Shown here piece after piece: positions 15,307-24,247 of a stretch of DNA of 38,150 nt; position 1 is the first letter of the stretch, and every line of letters begins with the position of its first letter. Location: NCBI GenBank assembly GCA_017435905.1, contig JAFSEB010000053.1, positions 1-38,150 of the forward strand, read 5' to 3'. The DNA is from Clostridia bacterium (GTDB lineage Bacteria > Bacillota > Clostridia > Christensenellales > CAG-138). The notes beneath the pieces are model-generated. The model saw nothing but the letters and a program-made list of their open reading frames with translations, searched no databases and had not been told where the DNA came from. The translations under genes were made by a program, and so were the position numbers.

Positions 15307-15957
15307 TTGCTTCTGTACCAGACCGTTCTGTTTGATCTCGATGGAACTTTAATTGAATCAGCACCCGGTATTTTCGCATGCGCCCGTGCCGTTATGGAAG
15401 AAATGGGCATGCCGCTTTTGTCCGATGCCCGGATGCGACCCATGGTAGGCCCGCCCCTTGCCGTCGGCTTTCGGGATGTGCTGCATATACCGGAAGAAAG
15501 CATCCCTGCCGCCATGGCACGTTACCGCCTGCTTGCGGAAACGGTGGGGCTCGATGAGATCCACCCCTACGGCGGCGTGATCGACATGCTGAAGCAGCTG
15601 AAGGAAAACGGCGCATGCGTGTGCGTGGTCACCTCCAAGATCACCCCCACCGCAAAAGCGCACATTGCCCGCTACGGCATCGCCCCCTATGTGGACCATG
15701 TTTGGGGCGGCATCCCCGGCGGCTCGGCGGATAAAACAGAACTGCTGCAAAGCGCTGTGGATGCGCTTGCAAAGGATGGGAACTCCATCGTCATGGTGGG
15801 CGACAGGAAATATGACCTTGAAGCCGCCAACAACGTGGGCATCCCTGCTGTGGGCGTGCTTTACGGCTACGGCAGCATGGAAGAGCTTTCCGCCTGCAGC
15901 CCTGCCCACATCGCAGCAACGGTAGAAGACCTTGCAGCGCTGCTGATGGGCAAATAA
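15307..15957 (+). CDS. HAD phosphatase, phosphoglycolate phosphatase-like
   Basis: The 216-residue protein has VLFDLDGTLIESA (motif I), VVTSK (motif II), a Lys in DKTELLQ (motif III) and MVGDRKYDLEAA (motif IV), with a small helical cap after motif I. This is the layout of Gph/PGP-type phosphatases. The TTG at 15307 is chosen because GAAGGAG lies six bases before it. The in-frame ATG at 15286 has no ribosome site and would add only seven residues. The exact phosphate ester is unknown. darA begins 40 bases downstream without a clear promoter, so the two may be co-transcribed. Confidence 0.87.
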   Translation: MLLYQTVLFDLDGTLIESAPGIFACARAVMEEMGMPLLSDARMRPMVGPPLAVGFRDVLHIPEESIPAAMARYRLLAETVGLDEIHPYGGVIDMLKQLKENGACVCVVTSKITPTAKAHIARYGIAPYVDHVWGGIPGGSADKTELLQSAVDALAKDGNSIVMVGDRKYDLEAANNVGIPAVGVLYGYGSMEELSACSPAHIAATVEDLAALLMGK

Positions 15958-15997
15958 CAATCCCCCAGTACCCCTCACCCGAAAGGAGTGTTACAAT

Positions 15998-16324
15998 ATG
16001 AAACTGATCTTTGCGATCGTACAGAACGATGATTCCAAGCGCCTTGTGAAAGCCCTTGTGCAGCACAACATCAGCGTGACCCGCATCTCCACCACCGGCG
16101 GCTTCCTTCACGGCGGCAATACCACCCTTATGATCGGTGTGGAGCAGGACAAGGTACAGGAGACCCTTGATGTCATCAAGGCCAAATCCAGCACCCGCAA
16201 GGAATTCATGGTCATCCCCTCCGCCCTGCCCGGCTATACCGACAGCTCCCCCACGCCCGTGCAGGTCACCCTTGGCGGCGCCACCGTCTTTATCGTTGAT
16301 GTGGAGGATTTCCAGAAGTTTTGA
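15998..16324 (+). CDS. darA: Cyclic-di-AMP receptor, PII-like
   Basis: The 108-residue protein matches DarA/PstA (YaaQ), a PII-like trimer that binds cyclic-di-AMP. The N-terminus MKLIFAIVQNDDS, the ligand-binding region TRISTTGGFLHGGNTTLMIGV (split here by the family's Thr-Thr-Gly-Gly-Phe) and the VTLGGATVFIVDV C-terminus are characteristic. AAAGGAG precedes the ATG. Its place directly before holB matches the conserved Firmicute order. Its downstream partner is not established. Confidence 0.95.
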   Translation: MKLIFAIVQNDDSKRLVKALVQHNISVTRISTTGGFLHGGNTTLMIGVEQDKVQETLDVIKAKSSTRKEFMVIPSALPGYTDSSPTPVQVTLGGATVFIVDVEDFQKF

Positions 16325-17247
16325 TTACGACCCATGAAAAGGCTCAGGAACGCCTGCTTACGGCCATCGGTGCAGCGCGTGTTTCCCATGCCTTTTTTAT
16401 TTCAAGCATCGATCCTGAACCGGCACGGCGTTTGGCCTGCCGCGCGGCTGCGCTCGCTGCAACGGGCACGGCGGATGCGGCAAGGCTTCAAAACTGTGCC
16501 GGCTTTCGCATTTACAGCGGAAGCGCCATGCGCATGGACGATGTGCGTGAGCTGCAAACGGAGCTGCAGCAAAGCCCCCTCGACGATGCCATGCGCTGCA
16601 TTCTGATAGAAGAAGCCCACGGCATGAGCGCACCCGTGCAGAACGCCCTTTTGAAGACCCTTGAAGAGCCGCCTGCCGCCACGCTGTTCCTGCTGACGGG
16701 CAATATCCGGGCGGTGCTGCCCACGGTCGCCTCACGCTGCAGCGTGCTGCATCTTGGGCAGGCTTCGGTGAAGGAGATCGAAGCGATCCTGCTTGAAAAA
16801 GGTGCAACCCTGGAAGAAGCACGGCTGTATGCCGCCATGGGCGGCGGCAGCGAAAGCCGCTCCCTGCGCCTGTTTGAAGAGGAAGCCTTCCGCACCCTGC
16901 GGGATAACGCCATCGATGCGCTCCTTCGCCTCATCCGGGGCGAGCTGCCGCTGAGCGCCACGAAAAAGCTTTCCGCCGACAGGGGCATGGCGGATGCCTT
17001 CACCTTCATGCTTTCCTTCCTGCGGGATGTGCTCACCCTTTTGACAAAAAGCGGCGCCCCTCTTGAAAATCCCGACAAACGCCGTGCGCTCGATGGCATT
17101 CTCCCACGCTTTACAATCGGCCGCACAGCATGTATGATAGAGATGCTGACAAAGGCGATCAGCGAGCTTTATACCGCAAACGCAGGCTCCCTCACGGATG
17201 TTGCCGCAGCGGACAAGCTCTTTTTAGAAATATCGGAGGTCATATAA
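16321..17247 (+). CDS. holB: DNA polymerase III delta-prime subunit
   Basis: This clamp-loader subunit is identified by HAFFISS, the LIEEAHGM box, NALLKTLEEPP and the SRC-like motif VASRCSVLHL, plus position. It has 308 residues. The TTG start overlaps the darA stop (TTGA), so translation is coupled; no in-frame ATG fits better. Unlike many homologues, the P-loop is lost (SSIDPEPAR in its place), and the zinc-binding cysteines between about 45 and 70 are absent, with a single Cys left. Delta-prime does not hydrolyse ATP itself, so loss is tolerable. Confidence 0.9.
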   Translation: MITTHEKAQERLLTAIGAARVSHAFFISSIDPEPARRLACRAAALAATGTADAARLQNCAGFRIYSGSAMRMDDVRELQTELQQSPLDDAMRCILIEEAHGMSAPVQNALLKTLEEPPAATLFLLTGNIRAVLPTVASRCSVLHLGQASVKEIEAILLEKGATLEEARLYAAMGGGSESRSLRLFEEEAFRTLRDNAIDALLRLIRGELPLSATKKLSADRGMADAFTFMLSFLRDVLTLLTKSGAPLENPDKRRALDGILPRFTIGRTACMIEMLTKAISELYTANAGSLTDVAAADKLFLEISEVI

Positions 17248-17253
17248 TCACCC

Positions 17254-18480
17254 ATGAAAACCGTAATCGGCGTAAGATTCAAAGAGGGCGGCAAAATGTA
17301 CTTTTTTGACCCCGGCGAATTCGATATCAAGGAAGGCGACGGCGTGATCGTCGAAACCTCCCGGGGTACGGAATTCGGCGATGTCATCGCCGCACCTCAG
17401 GAAATTGAGGACGATAAGATCATTGCACCGCTCAAGAGCGTGGTGCGCATTGCGACCCCCCACGACCGGGAGCAGCGTGACAAAAACCGTGCAAAGGAAG
17501 GCGAAGCTTACGAAGTGTGCATGGAAAAGATCGCCGCCCACAATCTCGATATGAAGCTTGTGGACGTGGAGTACACCTTCAACGGCTCCAAGGTGGTGTT
17601 CTACTTCACCGCTGACGGCCGTGTGGATTTCCGTGAGCTTGTCAAGGACCTTGCCAGCGTGTTCAAGACCAGGATCGAGCTGAGGCAGATCGGCGTGCGT
17701 GATGAAGCAAAGATGCTCGGCGGTCTCGGCTCCTGCGGCAGGCCCGTGTGCTGCAAGCAGTTCCTTGCGGACTTCACCCCCGTTTCCATCAAAATGGCAA
17801 AGGAGCAGAACCTTTCCCTTTCCCCCACCAAGATCTCCGGCATCTGCGGCAGGCTCATGTGCTGCCTGAAGTACGAGCAGGATGCCTACGAGAGCATGCG
17901 CAAACAGATGCCCCGTACCGGCCGTGAGGTCATCACCCCCGACGGCGTGGGCACGGTGCTTGAAAACAACGTGATCACGGAGCGCACCCGTGTGCGTGTC
18001 GCCCTCAGCGACGGCACCTTTGATGTCAGGGATTACCCCTTCCGTGAGCTGCACGTTAAGGGCGGCAGCGCCCGCCCCGCAAAGGAGGAAATGCCTGAGG
18101 AGCAGGACGACATCATGGAGGATGAAGCCCTTGCAGCCCTTGTGGACGAATCTGCCCCCACGGAGGGCGAAAACGCAAAGCCCCGGGAAAAGAAGCGCCG
18201 CCGCAGCGGTTCCAAAGAACACAAAAAGGAACAGGGCGAGCAGAAGGAGCAGCGTGAAGTAAAAGAGCAGCGTGAGCCGAAGAAAAAGAAGGAGCAGCCG
18301 GAAGCTGCCGGCGACGGTGCCCCCGAAGGTGAAAGCCGGGATGAAGCGCAGGGCGATGAACCCCGCTCCTCCGCAAGAAGGCGTGGCAGCCGTGGCGGCA
18401 GAAGGCGCCACAAGCCCCACAAAGCCGCAGAAGACGGTGCCGGTGCACCGAATGCCGCACCGCAGGGGCAGCAGGAATAA
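17254..18480 (+). CDS. ricT: PSP1-domain protein RicT (YaaT) with long basic-acidic tail
   Basis: Residues 1-270 match RicT, part of the RicAFT (Y-complex) that binds iron-sulfur clusters and promotes RNase Y-dependent mRNA maturation in Bacillus. The PSP1 core includes RGTEFGDV. The cluster cysteines are seen in CGRPVCCKQF and CGRLMCCLKYE. Residues 275-408 are a low-complexity tail, first acidic, then repeats of KEQ and REQ, then an Arg/Gly stretch RRGSRGGRRRHK that looks RNA-binding. Bacillus RicT is about 275 residues, so the tail is an extension. It starts six bases after holB. Confidence 0.93.
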   Translation: MKTVIGVRFKEGGKMYFFDPGEFDIKEGDGVIVETSRGTEFGDVIAAPQEIEDDKIIAPLKSVVRIATPHDREQRDKNRAKEGEAYEVCMEKIAAHNLDMKLVDVEYTFNGSKVVFYFTADGRVDFRELVKDLASVFKTRIELRQIGVRDEAKMLGGLGSCGRPVCCKQFLADFTPVSIKMAKEQNLSLSPTKISGICGRLMCCLKYEQDAYESMRKQMPRTGREVITPDGVGTVLENNVITERTRVRVALSDGTFDVRDYPFRELHVKGGSARPAKEEMPEEQDDIMEDEALAALVDESAPTEGENAKPREKKRRRSGSKEHKKEQGEQKEQREVKEQREPKKKKEQPEAAGDGAPEGESRDEAQGDEPRSSARRRGSRGGRRRHKPHKAAEDGAGAPNAAPQGQQE

Positions 18481-18491
18481 CAAAAAAACAG

Positions 18492-18525
18492 GGAGCGGAC
18501 AGCCGACAGCTTTCCGCTCCTTTTT
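18492..18525 (+). terminator. Terminator of the darA-holB-ricT operon
   Basis: An 8-base stem (18492-18499 with 18513-18520) is followed by five T residues. Confidence 0.8.
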
Positions 18526-18557
18526 CCATTTTGGAAAATCCTTTCGGAACGATGCTC

Positions 18558-18585
18558 TTGATTTTTTTATTTCTTGTGTTACAAT
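18558..18585 (+). promoter_or_regulatory. Ferredoxin promoter
   Basis: TTGATT (18558-18563) and TACAAT (18580-18585) have a 16-base spacer in an AT-rich pocket. Confidence 0.65.
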
Positions 18586-18589
18586 ATAG

Positions 18590-18787
<198 letters not shown>

Positions 18788-18800
18788 TCAACCTTAACAA

Positions 18801-18837
18801 AAAAGAAAGATATGGTTCGCCATATCTTTCTTTTTTT
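18801..18837. terminator. Shared terminator of ferredoxin and EamA gene
   Basis: A perfect 15-base stem (18801-18815 with 18820-18834) with a TTCG loop and T tracts on both strands lies between two convergent genes. Confidence 0.92.
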
Positions 18838-18854
18838 GTTTCCGTTTTCTTGTT

Positions 18855-19727
18855 TTATGCCTGTTCCTGCAGCGTATTGCGCTCCTTTGCACCGCCAAGG
18901 CAGCACCACACGGTGATGGTCGCCACAATGATCACCGAGCCGATGATGGCAAAGGTACCGGGCATCTCGCCGAGGAAAAACCACACCCAAAGGGGGCTCA
19001 GGATGATCTCAAAGGAGGCGATGAGCGTGCATGCCAGCGTGGGGCAATGCTTGAGGGCAAGGCTGTAAAGGGCATAGGGCAGACCAAGCTGCAGAAAGCC
19101 CATGGCGATCACCGCCAGCACGCTTGCACCCGTCACCGCAGGCGGATAGGCAAAGGTGAAAGGGATACCCACAACGGCGGTGATGGCAAGCCCCATCAGG
19201 ATGCCGCTCAGGCGGCGCCCCTCATCGCTTTCGCCGGTGAAAAGATACACAGCGCCCATGGATACGCCGTCGATGAGGGCAAGGATGTTGCCCAGCATGC
19301 CGCCGGGGGTCAGCTGATCGCAGAAGAACAGCGCAATGCCGCCCACGGTGACGGCTACCGTCAGGTAGTCAAGGCTGCGGTAGCGGCGCTTGAACAGAAG
19401 GGCGGAAAGCACCATGAGGAACACGGGAGAGGTGTACTGCAGCACGATGGCGTTGGCGGCGGTGGTAAGCCTGTTTGCAATCAGGAACAGGATGGAAGTG
19501 CCGCTGACGCAAAGGCCGATGGTGACCGTGCGCCTGTCGATGACCACCCTGTAGCGCATCATGCGCATAAACGCCCAAAGGGTCAGCGTGCCGGCAAGGC
19601 CCCGCCAGCCTGCCAGCACCATGGAATTCCACGGTACGCTTTTGATGAAAAGCCCTGCCGTGCTCCACAGCACCGCACAGGCAAGCATCAGCAGGATGCC
19701 GATGATGGGATTGCGCTTCATGCTCAT
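18855..19727 (-). CDS. EamA/DMT-family transporter
   Basis: The 290-residue protein has ten predicted membrane segments in two EamA repeats of about 135 residues each. The first helix AVLWSTAGLFIK and the late ASFEIILSPLWVWFFLGE segment are typical for the drug/metabolite transporter superfamily. Members export amino acids, nucleosides or other metabolites; the cargo here is unknown. The ATG overlaps the stop of the upstream MATE gene (ATGA), with AAAGGAAG before it, so the two exporters are translated together. Confidence 0.9.
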   Translation of the reverse strand: MSMKRNPIIGILLMLACAVLWSTAGLFIKSVPWNSMVLAGWRGLAGTLTLWAFMRMMRYRVVIDRRTVTIGLCVSGTSILFLIANRLTTAANAIVLQYTSPVFLMVLSALLFKRRYRSLDYLTVAVTVGGIALFFCDQLTPGGMLGNILALIDGVSMGAVYLFTGESDEGRRLSGILMGLAITAVVGIPFTFAYPPAVTGASVLAVIAMGFLQLGLPYALYSLALKHCPTLACTLIASFEIILSPLWVWFFLGEMPGTFAIIGSVIIVATITVWCCLGGAKERNTLQEQA

Positions 19728-21100
19728 GCTTCGCTTCCTTTCGGTGCATCAAGGGGTTTGATGAAGCGGATATAGGTGCGCCGCAGGAGGATGCCGCACA
19801 CCGTCAGCGCCACGATCTCCGCAAGGGGGAAGGCTGCCCACACCGCTTTGAGGCCAACGGTCATCGCCAGCAGGTACGCAAGGGGGATGATGGCAAAGAT
19901 CTGCCTGCAGAGGGAGTTGAACATGCTGTAAACGCCCTGTCCCACCGCCTGGAACAGGCAGCCGAGCATGATGCCGACGGCAGCAAAGGGGAAGCAGATG
20001 CTGATGGTGCGAAGGGCGGGCACGCCGATCTCCAGCATATGCTCGGAAGCGTCGAACATCATCAGCAGCTGTTTCGGGAAGATCTGGAAGATCGCAAGGC
20101 CGATGATCATGATGGTGAAGGCATAGATGACGCCGCACTTGAGCGCCTGCATCAAACGTGCCTTGTTCCTTGCGCCGTAGTTATAGCCCATGATGGGCAT
20201 GGCGCCGCTGTTAAGGCCGAACACGGGCATGAACACGAAGGACTGCAGCTTGAAGTAAACGCCAAGCACGCTCACCGCCGTGGGGGTGAATAGGTACAGG
20301 ATCTTATTGAGGGCAAAGGTAGTCACGGAACCGATGGCCTGCATGACGATGGAAGGAAGACCTACCTTGTAAATATCGCCGATGACCGCCGCTTTGGGCT
20401 TGAAGCCCTTTACCTTCAGCGACACAAGGTTATCCTTCCTGCGCATGTACACAAAGCCGAGGATCATGGATGCCACCTGACCGCCCACCGTGGCGATGGC
20501 GGCACCGGCAACGCCCATTTTCGGGAAGCCGCAAAGGCCGAAGATCAGGATGGGGTCAAAGACGATGTTAAAGACAGCACCCACGATCTGCACCATCATG
20601 GAACGGACGGTGCTGCCCGTTGCCTGCAGGATCTTTTCGGACATGACCGCCATAAAGACGAAGCCGCAAAGACCGCCGCACAGGCGAAGATAAGTGGTGG
20701 CATGGTCAAGGATCTCCGGATCATCCGCAAAAAGGGACATCAGCTGCCGGGGAAACAGCCCGTAAGCAGCCATGAACACAAGGCCGCTCACAAGGGCGAG
20801 GAACTGGCCGGTGGTGGCGGCTTCATCCGCCGCCTGCTGCCGCTTTTCGCCAAGCCTTCTTGCGATAAGGGAGTTGACGCCCACCGCCGTGCCCACGGCA
20901 ACGGAGTTGAACAGCATCTGGAAGGGATAGACAAGGGATACCGCCGTCAGCGCATTTTCGCTGATACGGGATACAAAGATGCTGTCCACGATATTGTAGA
21001 CCGCCAGCATCAGCATGGATACCATCATCGGCAGCGCCATTTTGATCAGCAGGGAGGGCACCGGCGCAGTGCCCATTTTGTTTTCTCTTACGTTTTCCAT
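19724..21100 (-). CDS. MATE-family efflux transporter (MepA-like)
   Basis: The 458-residue protein has twelve predicted helices in two six-helix halves. MVSMLMLAVYNIVDSIFVSR opens the first half. AVFNIVFDPILIFG is the conserved loop before helix 6, and PIMGYNYGARN is in the second half. MATE proteins expel cationic compounds using sodium or protons. A minus-strand promoter (TGGAAA 21180-21175, TATAAT 21157-21152, spacer 17) and a short leader hairpin (ACGGC with GCCGT) lie upstream. The EamA gene follows with overlap. Confidence 0.93.
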   Translation of the reverse strand: MENVRENKMGTAPVPSLLIKMALPMMVSMLMLAVYNIVDSIFVSRISENALTAVSLVYPFQMLFNSVAVGTAVGVNSLIARRLGEKRQQAADEAATTGQFLALVSGLVFMAAYGLFPRQLMSLFADDPEILDHATTYLRLCGGLCGFVFMAVMSEKILQATGSTVRSMMVQIVGAVFNIVFDPILIFGLCGFPKMGVAGAAIATVGGQVASMILGFVYMRRKDNLVSLKVKGFKPKAAVIGDIYKVGLPSIVMQAIGSVTTFALNKILYLFTPTAVSVLGVYFKLQSFVFMPVFGLNSGAMPIMGYNYGARNKARLMQALKCGVIYAFTIMIIGLAIFQIFPKQLLMMFDASEHMLEIGVPALRTISICFPFAAVGIMLGCLFQAVGQGVYSMFNSLCRQIFAIIPLAYLLAMTVGLKAVWAAFPLAEIVALTVCGILLRRTYIRFIKPLDAPKGSEA

Positions 21101-21228
21101 AGACCTCGAACATTCCTTTTCTGTAAAACGGCTGCAAATGCCGTAACTTTTATTATACTATATCCGTTTCCGTTTTTCCATTTCCTCTTTTCATTTTGGG
21201 ATATCTGCGGTAATTTGTGAGTATGCGC

Positions 21229-21261
21229 AAAGCGCCTCCGGAGCATGACCGGAGGCGCTTT
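21229..21261 (-). terminator. Terminator of the NlpC/P60 gene
   Basis: A perfect 13-base stem (21229-21241 with 21249-21261) follows the stop codon by three bases. The U-tract is short. Confidence 0.7.
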
Positions 21262-21264
21262 GGT

Positions 21265-21912
21265 TTATACTGTGCCGGTGAAGCGGCGGATGGCGGTAAG
21301 ATCCATGTATTTCAGCTCGGTGATCTTGATCACATCCCCGGGTTTGGGGGAATGGATGAATTTGCCGCCGCCGATGTAAATGCCCACATGGCTGACGGGA
21401 GAGTTGAAACAGACAAGGTCGCCGGGGCGCATTTGGCTGTAAGGCACGGCCATGCCTGCCTTCGCCTGGTCACGGCTGACACGGGGGATGGTGATGCCTG
21501 CCCGTTTGAACACATACTGTGTAAAGCCGGAACAGTCAAAGCCCGTTTCCGGGGATGTGCCTGCCGTTTTGTAGGGCAAGCCGAGATACTGCTTTGCGGT
21601 ATCAAGGATGCTGTTGAGAAGCAGCACCTCCTTCACGATCTTTCCCCTTGTTGCACTGCCGATAATGCCATCCGCAGCAAGACCGTTTTTGCGCTGGTAA
21701 AGCCGCACGGCCGCATCGGTCTTTGCACCGAAAATGCCATCCGCCCTGTCGTTGAGGTAACCGAGATAAATGAGGTTGCCCTGCATCTGCCTGACGGCTT
21801 CTCCCCTGCTGCCCCACCGCAAAAGGGGCGAAGCTGCAAAGGCGCTGCCTGCAAAAGATACGGCAGCAAGGACAATACAAAGAAGCGCAAAAGCCCGTTT
21901 TCGTGTTTTCAT
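21265..21912 (-). CDS. Secreted NlpC/P60 peptidoglycan hydrolase
   Basis: The 215-residue protein has a signal peptide (1-26, cleavage after AFA) and a peptidoglycan-binding_1 domain (about 30-92). The C-terminal NlpC/P60 domain has Cys127 (FDCSGF), His175 (SHVGIYIG) and His187 (FIHSPK) as the likely catalytic set. Such enzymes cut peptide stems in the cell wall; the layout resembles spore or growth-related hydrolases. The start at 21912 has AAAGGAG upstream. An extended -10 (TGCTATAAT, 21945-21940) lies at the edge of the upstream terminator. Confidence 0.93.
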   Translation of the reverse strand: MKTRKRAFALLCIVLAAVSFAGSAFAASPLLRWGSRGEAVRQMQGNLIYLGYLNDRADGIFGAKTDAAVRLYQRKNGLAADGIIGSATRGKIVKEVLLLNSILDTAKQYLGLPYKTAGTSPETGFDCSGFTQYVFKRAGITIPRVSRDQAKAGMAVPYSQMRPGDLVCFNSPVSHVGIYIGGGKFIHSPKPGDVIKITELKYMDLTAIRRFTGTV

Positions 21913-21949
21913 ACGGTTTCTCCTTTCCGGGTTTTCCGCATTATAGCAC

Positions 21950-21976
21950 AAAAAGCCGCATCACCTGCGGCTTTTT
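21950..21976 (-). terminator. Malic enzyme terminator
   Basis: An 11-base stem (21950-21960 with 21966-21976) has T residues on the minus-strand exit. The following TATAAT of the NlpC/P60 gene starts within its tail. Confidence 0.85.
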
Positions 21977-22033
21977 GTTGTTTATTTACGTTATGTTTCA
22001 ATTATTGGAATTATTTTCTTTTCACATGGGGCA

Positions 22034-23209
22034 TCAAAGACGTGCAACACCCGTTTCCCTTGCGGCCTTCGCCACGGCGGCGGCAACGGCCTTGCCCACC
22101 CGGGGATCAAAGGCGGCAGGCAGGATATAATCCTCGTTGAGTTCATCATCGCCGATCAGCCCTGCGATGGCATAGGCTGCCGCACGCTTCATGGCGTCGT
22201 TGATATCCCGTGCTCGGACATCAAAGGTGCCCCTGAAGATACCCGGAAATGCCAGCACGTTGTTCACCTGATTGGGATAATCGCTGCGGCCGGTGGCCAC
22301 TACCCTTGCGCCGCCTGCCTTGGCATCCTGCGGGAAGATCTCCGGCGTGGGGTTGGCGCAGGCAAAAAGGATGGCATCCTTTGCCATGGTGGATACCATT
22401 TCCGTGGTGACGGCACCCGGTGCGCTGACGCCGATGAACACATCCGCACCCTTGATGACATCCGCAAGGCTGCCCTGCTTCTTCGCTTTATTGGTGCGAA
22501 GGGCCATTTCCTCCTTGATGGGGTTCATGCCCTCCTTGCGGCCCTCGTAGATGGCGCCTTTGCGGTCGCAAAGGGTGATATCGGCAAACCCGTCATCAAG
22601 AAGCAGCCGGGTGATGGAGATGGCGGCGGCGCCTGCGCCGTTGACGACGATCTTCACCTCTTCCTTTTTCTTGCCCACAAGGCGAAGGGCGTTCACAAGG
22701 CCTGCAAGGGTGATGACGGCGGTGCCGTGCTGGTCATCGTGGAAGATGGGAATGTCGCACTTTTCCTTCAGCTTGCGCTCGATCTCAAAGCAGCGGGGCG
22801 CTGCGATGTCTTCGAGGTTCACGCCGCCGAAGGAACCGGAGATCATGTAAATGGTGTTGACGATCTCATCCACATCCTTGCTCTTGATGCAAAGGGGGAA
22901 GGCGTCCACATCGCCGAAGGCCTTGAACAGCACGCACTTGCCCTCCATGACGGGCATGCCCGCCTCGGGACCGATGTCGCCAAGGCCGAGCACGGCGGTG
23001 CCGTCGGTCACCACAAGGCACATGTTGTGGCGGCGGGTCAGCTCGTAGCTTTTTTCCACATCCTTCTGTATCTCAAGGCAGGGCTGCGCCACGCCGGGGG
23101 TATAGGCGAGGGAAAGGTCTTCCTTCGTTTTAACGGGTACCGTGGCGACCACTTCTATCTTGCCGCCCCACTCCTCATGCAGCCTGAGGGATTCCTTTGC
23201 GTAATCCAT
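22034..23209 (-). CDS. NAD(P)-dependent malic enzyme
   Basis: The 391-residue enzyme decarboxylates malate to pyruvate. Visible marks are SLAYTPGVAQPC (about 33-44, with the catalytic Tyr), the Lys region LFKAFGDVDAFP, FHDDQHGTA with metal-binding aspartates, and the nucleotide fold VVNGAGAAA. SDYPNQVNNVLAFPG lies near the C-terminus. The length is that of the short bacterial NAD-type class without a phosphotransacetylase fusion. GGAG precedes the ATG, with promoter TTGCGA (23297-23292) and TATACT (23274-23269) 17 bases apart. Confidence 0.96.
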   Translation of the reverse strand: MDYAKESLRLHEEWGGKIEVVATVPVKTKEDLSLAYTPGVAQPCLEIQKDVEKSYELTRRHNMCLVVTDGTAVLGLGDIGPEAGMPVMEGKCVLFKAFGDVDAFPLCIKSKDVDEIVNTIYMISGSFGGVNLEDIAAPRCFEIERKLKEKCDIPIFHDDQHGTAVITLAGLVNALRLVGKKKEEVKIVVNGAGAAAISITRLLLDDGFADITLCDRKGAIYEGRKEGMNPIKEEMALRTNKAKKQGSLADVIKGADVFIGVSAPGAVTTEMVSTMAKDAILFACANPTPEIFPQDAKAGGARVVATGRSDYPNQVNNVLAFPGIFRGTFDVRARDINDAMKRAAAYAIAGLIGDDELNEDYILPAAFDPRVGKAVAAAVAKAARETGVARL

Positions 23210-23356
23210 GGTAAACGCTCCTTATCAGAAAAAATATCATCGGCATATCGCCGTTTTTCGCTGATGATAGTATACCTTTTTGCAGGGTTTTTCGCAAGGC
23301 GGAGGGTTTTCCTGCACCCATTCGACTTTTTCTGCAGGATGTGGTATACTGTGCTG

Positions 23357-23400
23357 CGAGCTTTTCCCGTTTCTGTACCAAACGGGGCATGCTCGTTTTC
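23357..23400 (+). promoter_or_regulatory. Leader hairpin with U-rich tail before 23424
   Basis: CGAGC at 23357-23361 pairs with 23391-23395, and CCCGTTT at 23366-23372 pairs with 23380-23386. The stem is followed by TTTTCTTTTT and then by the ribosome site. It occupies almost the whole leader after a TATACT at 23345-23350, so it looks like an attenuator. Confidence 0.45.
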
Positions 23401-23423
23401 TTTTTCGGGGGAGGAACATCAAC

Positions 23424-24119
23424 ATGAAGCAAAAAACCTTTTATACGGAGCTTGCCTATGCCCTCGGTATCTTTTTCATTGCCTTCGGCACGGCGCTGAT
23501 GGAAAAAGCAGATTTCGGCATGAGCATGGTGGTGGCGCCTGCCTATGTGCTGTACCTGAAGCTGTCCTCCCTGTGGGATTTCGTCACCTTCGGCATGATG
23601 GAATACACGCTGCAGGCAGTAATCCTGCTTTTGATGATGCTCATGCTGCGGCGGTTTCGCCTTTGCTACCTTTTCTCCTTCGTGACGGCGGTCATCTACG
23701 GCTTTACCCTTGATGGCTGCATGCTGCTCACGGGGCTGATCGGCGCACCGGGCATTGCCCTGCGCATCCTTCTGTTCCTTTTGGGGGCGGTGTTCTGCTC
23801 CCTCGGCGTGGCGCTCATGTTCCGCACCTACCTTGCCCCCGAAGCCTACGAGCTGTTCGTGAAGGAGGGCGCACGCCGCTTCAAGGTGGAGATCAGCCGC
23901 TTCAAGACCGGCTATGACTGCGTCAGCTGCCTCATCGGCATCCTGCTCTCCTTCCTGTTTTTCGGCTTCGGCGTCTTTAAAGGGGTGCAATACGGCACGG
24001 TCTTCTGTGCGCTGTTCAACGGGTGGCTCATCGGCCGCATCGGAAAAATGCTCGACAGCTGTTTTTCCTTCCGTGATGCGCTTCAACTGCGCCCGCTGTT
24101 TGAAGACACGGCGCCGTAA
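23424..24119 (+). CDS. YczE/YitT-like membrane protein (DUF6198 type)
   Basis: The 231-residue protein has five to six membrane helices. The opening ALGIFFIAFGTALMEKADFGMS and the short helix pairs resemble the YczE/YyaS/YitT group of Firmicute membrane proteins, where the FGxSxxxAP-like loop is conserved (here FGMSMVVAP). Function in this group is not established. GGGGAGG precedes the ATG. A hairpin with a U-rich tail in the leader may control expression. The last 40 residues are soluble. Confidence 0.7.
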   Translation: MKQKTFYTELAYALGIFFIAFGTALMEKADFGMSMVVAPAYVLYLKLSSLWDFVTFGMMEYTLQAVILLLMMLMLRRFRLCYLFSFVTAVIYGFTLDGCMLLTGLIGAPGIALRILLFLLGAVFCSLGVALMFRTYLAPEAYELFVKEGARRFKVEISRFKTGYDCVSCLIGILLSFLFFGFGVFKGVQYGTVFCALFNGWLIGRIGKMLDSCFSFRDALQLRPLFEDTAP

Positions 24120-24247
24120 AAGCGTTTCCGCCTTTTTACGCTTCTCCGTAGTGCATTTCACGCTTTGGTGTGGTATGATAAATTGTTAGATGACCTGACC
24201 CACCTCTCCCATCACACCGAGCGATCGGACAAAGGATTGACTGTATT

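Noticed and set aside
24173..24200. Possible further copy of the iron operator near GTTAGATGACCTGAC
   Set aside because: The spacing is five, not six, and the right half is CTGAC, so it does not match the dyad.
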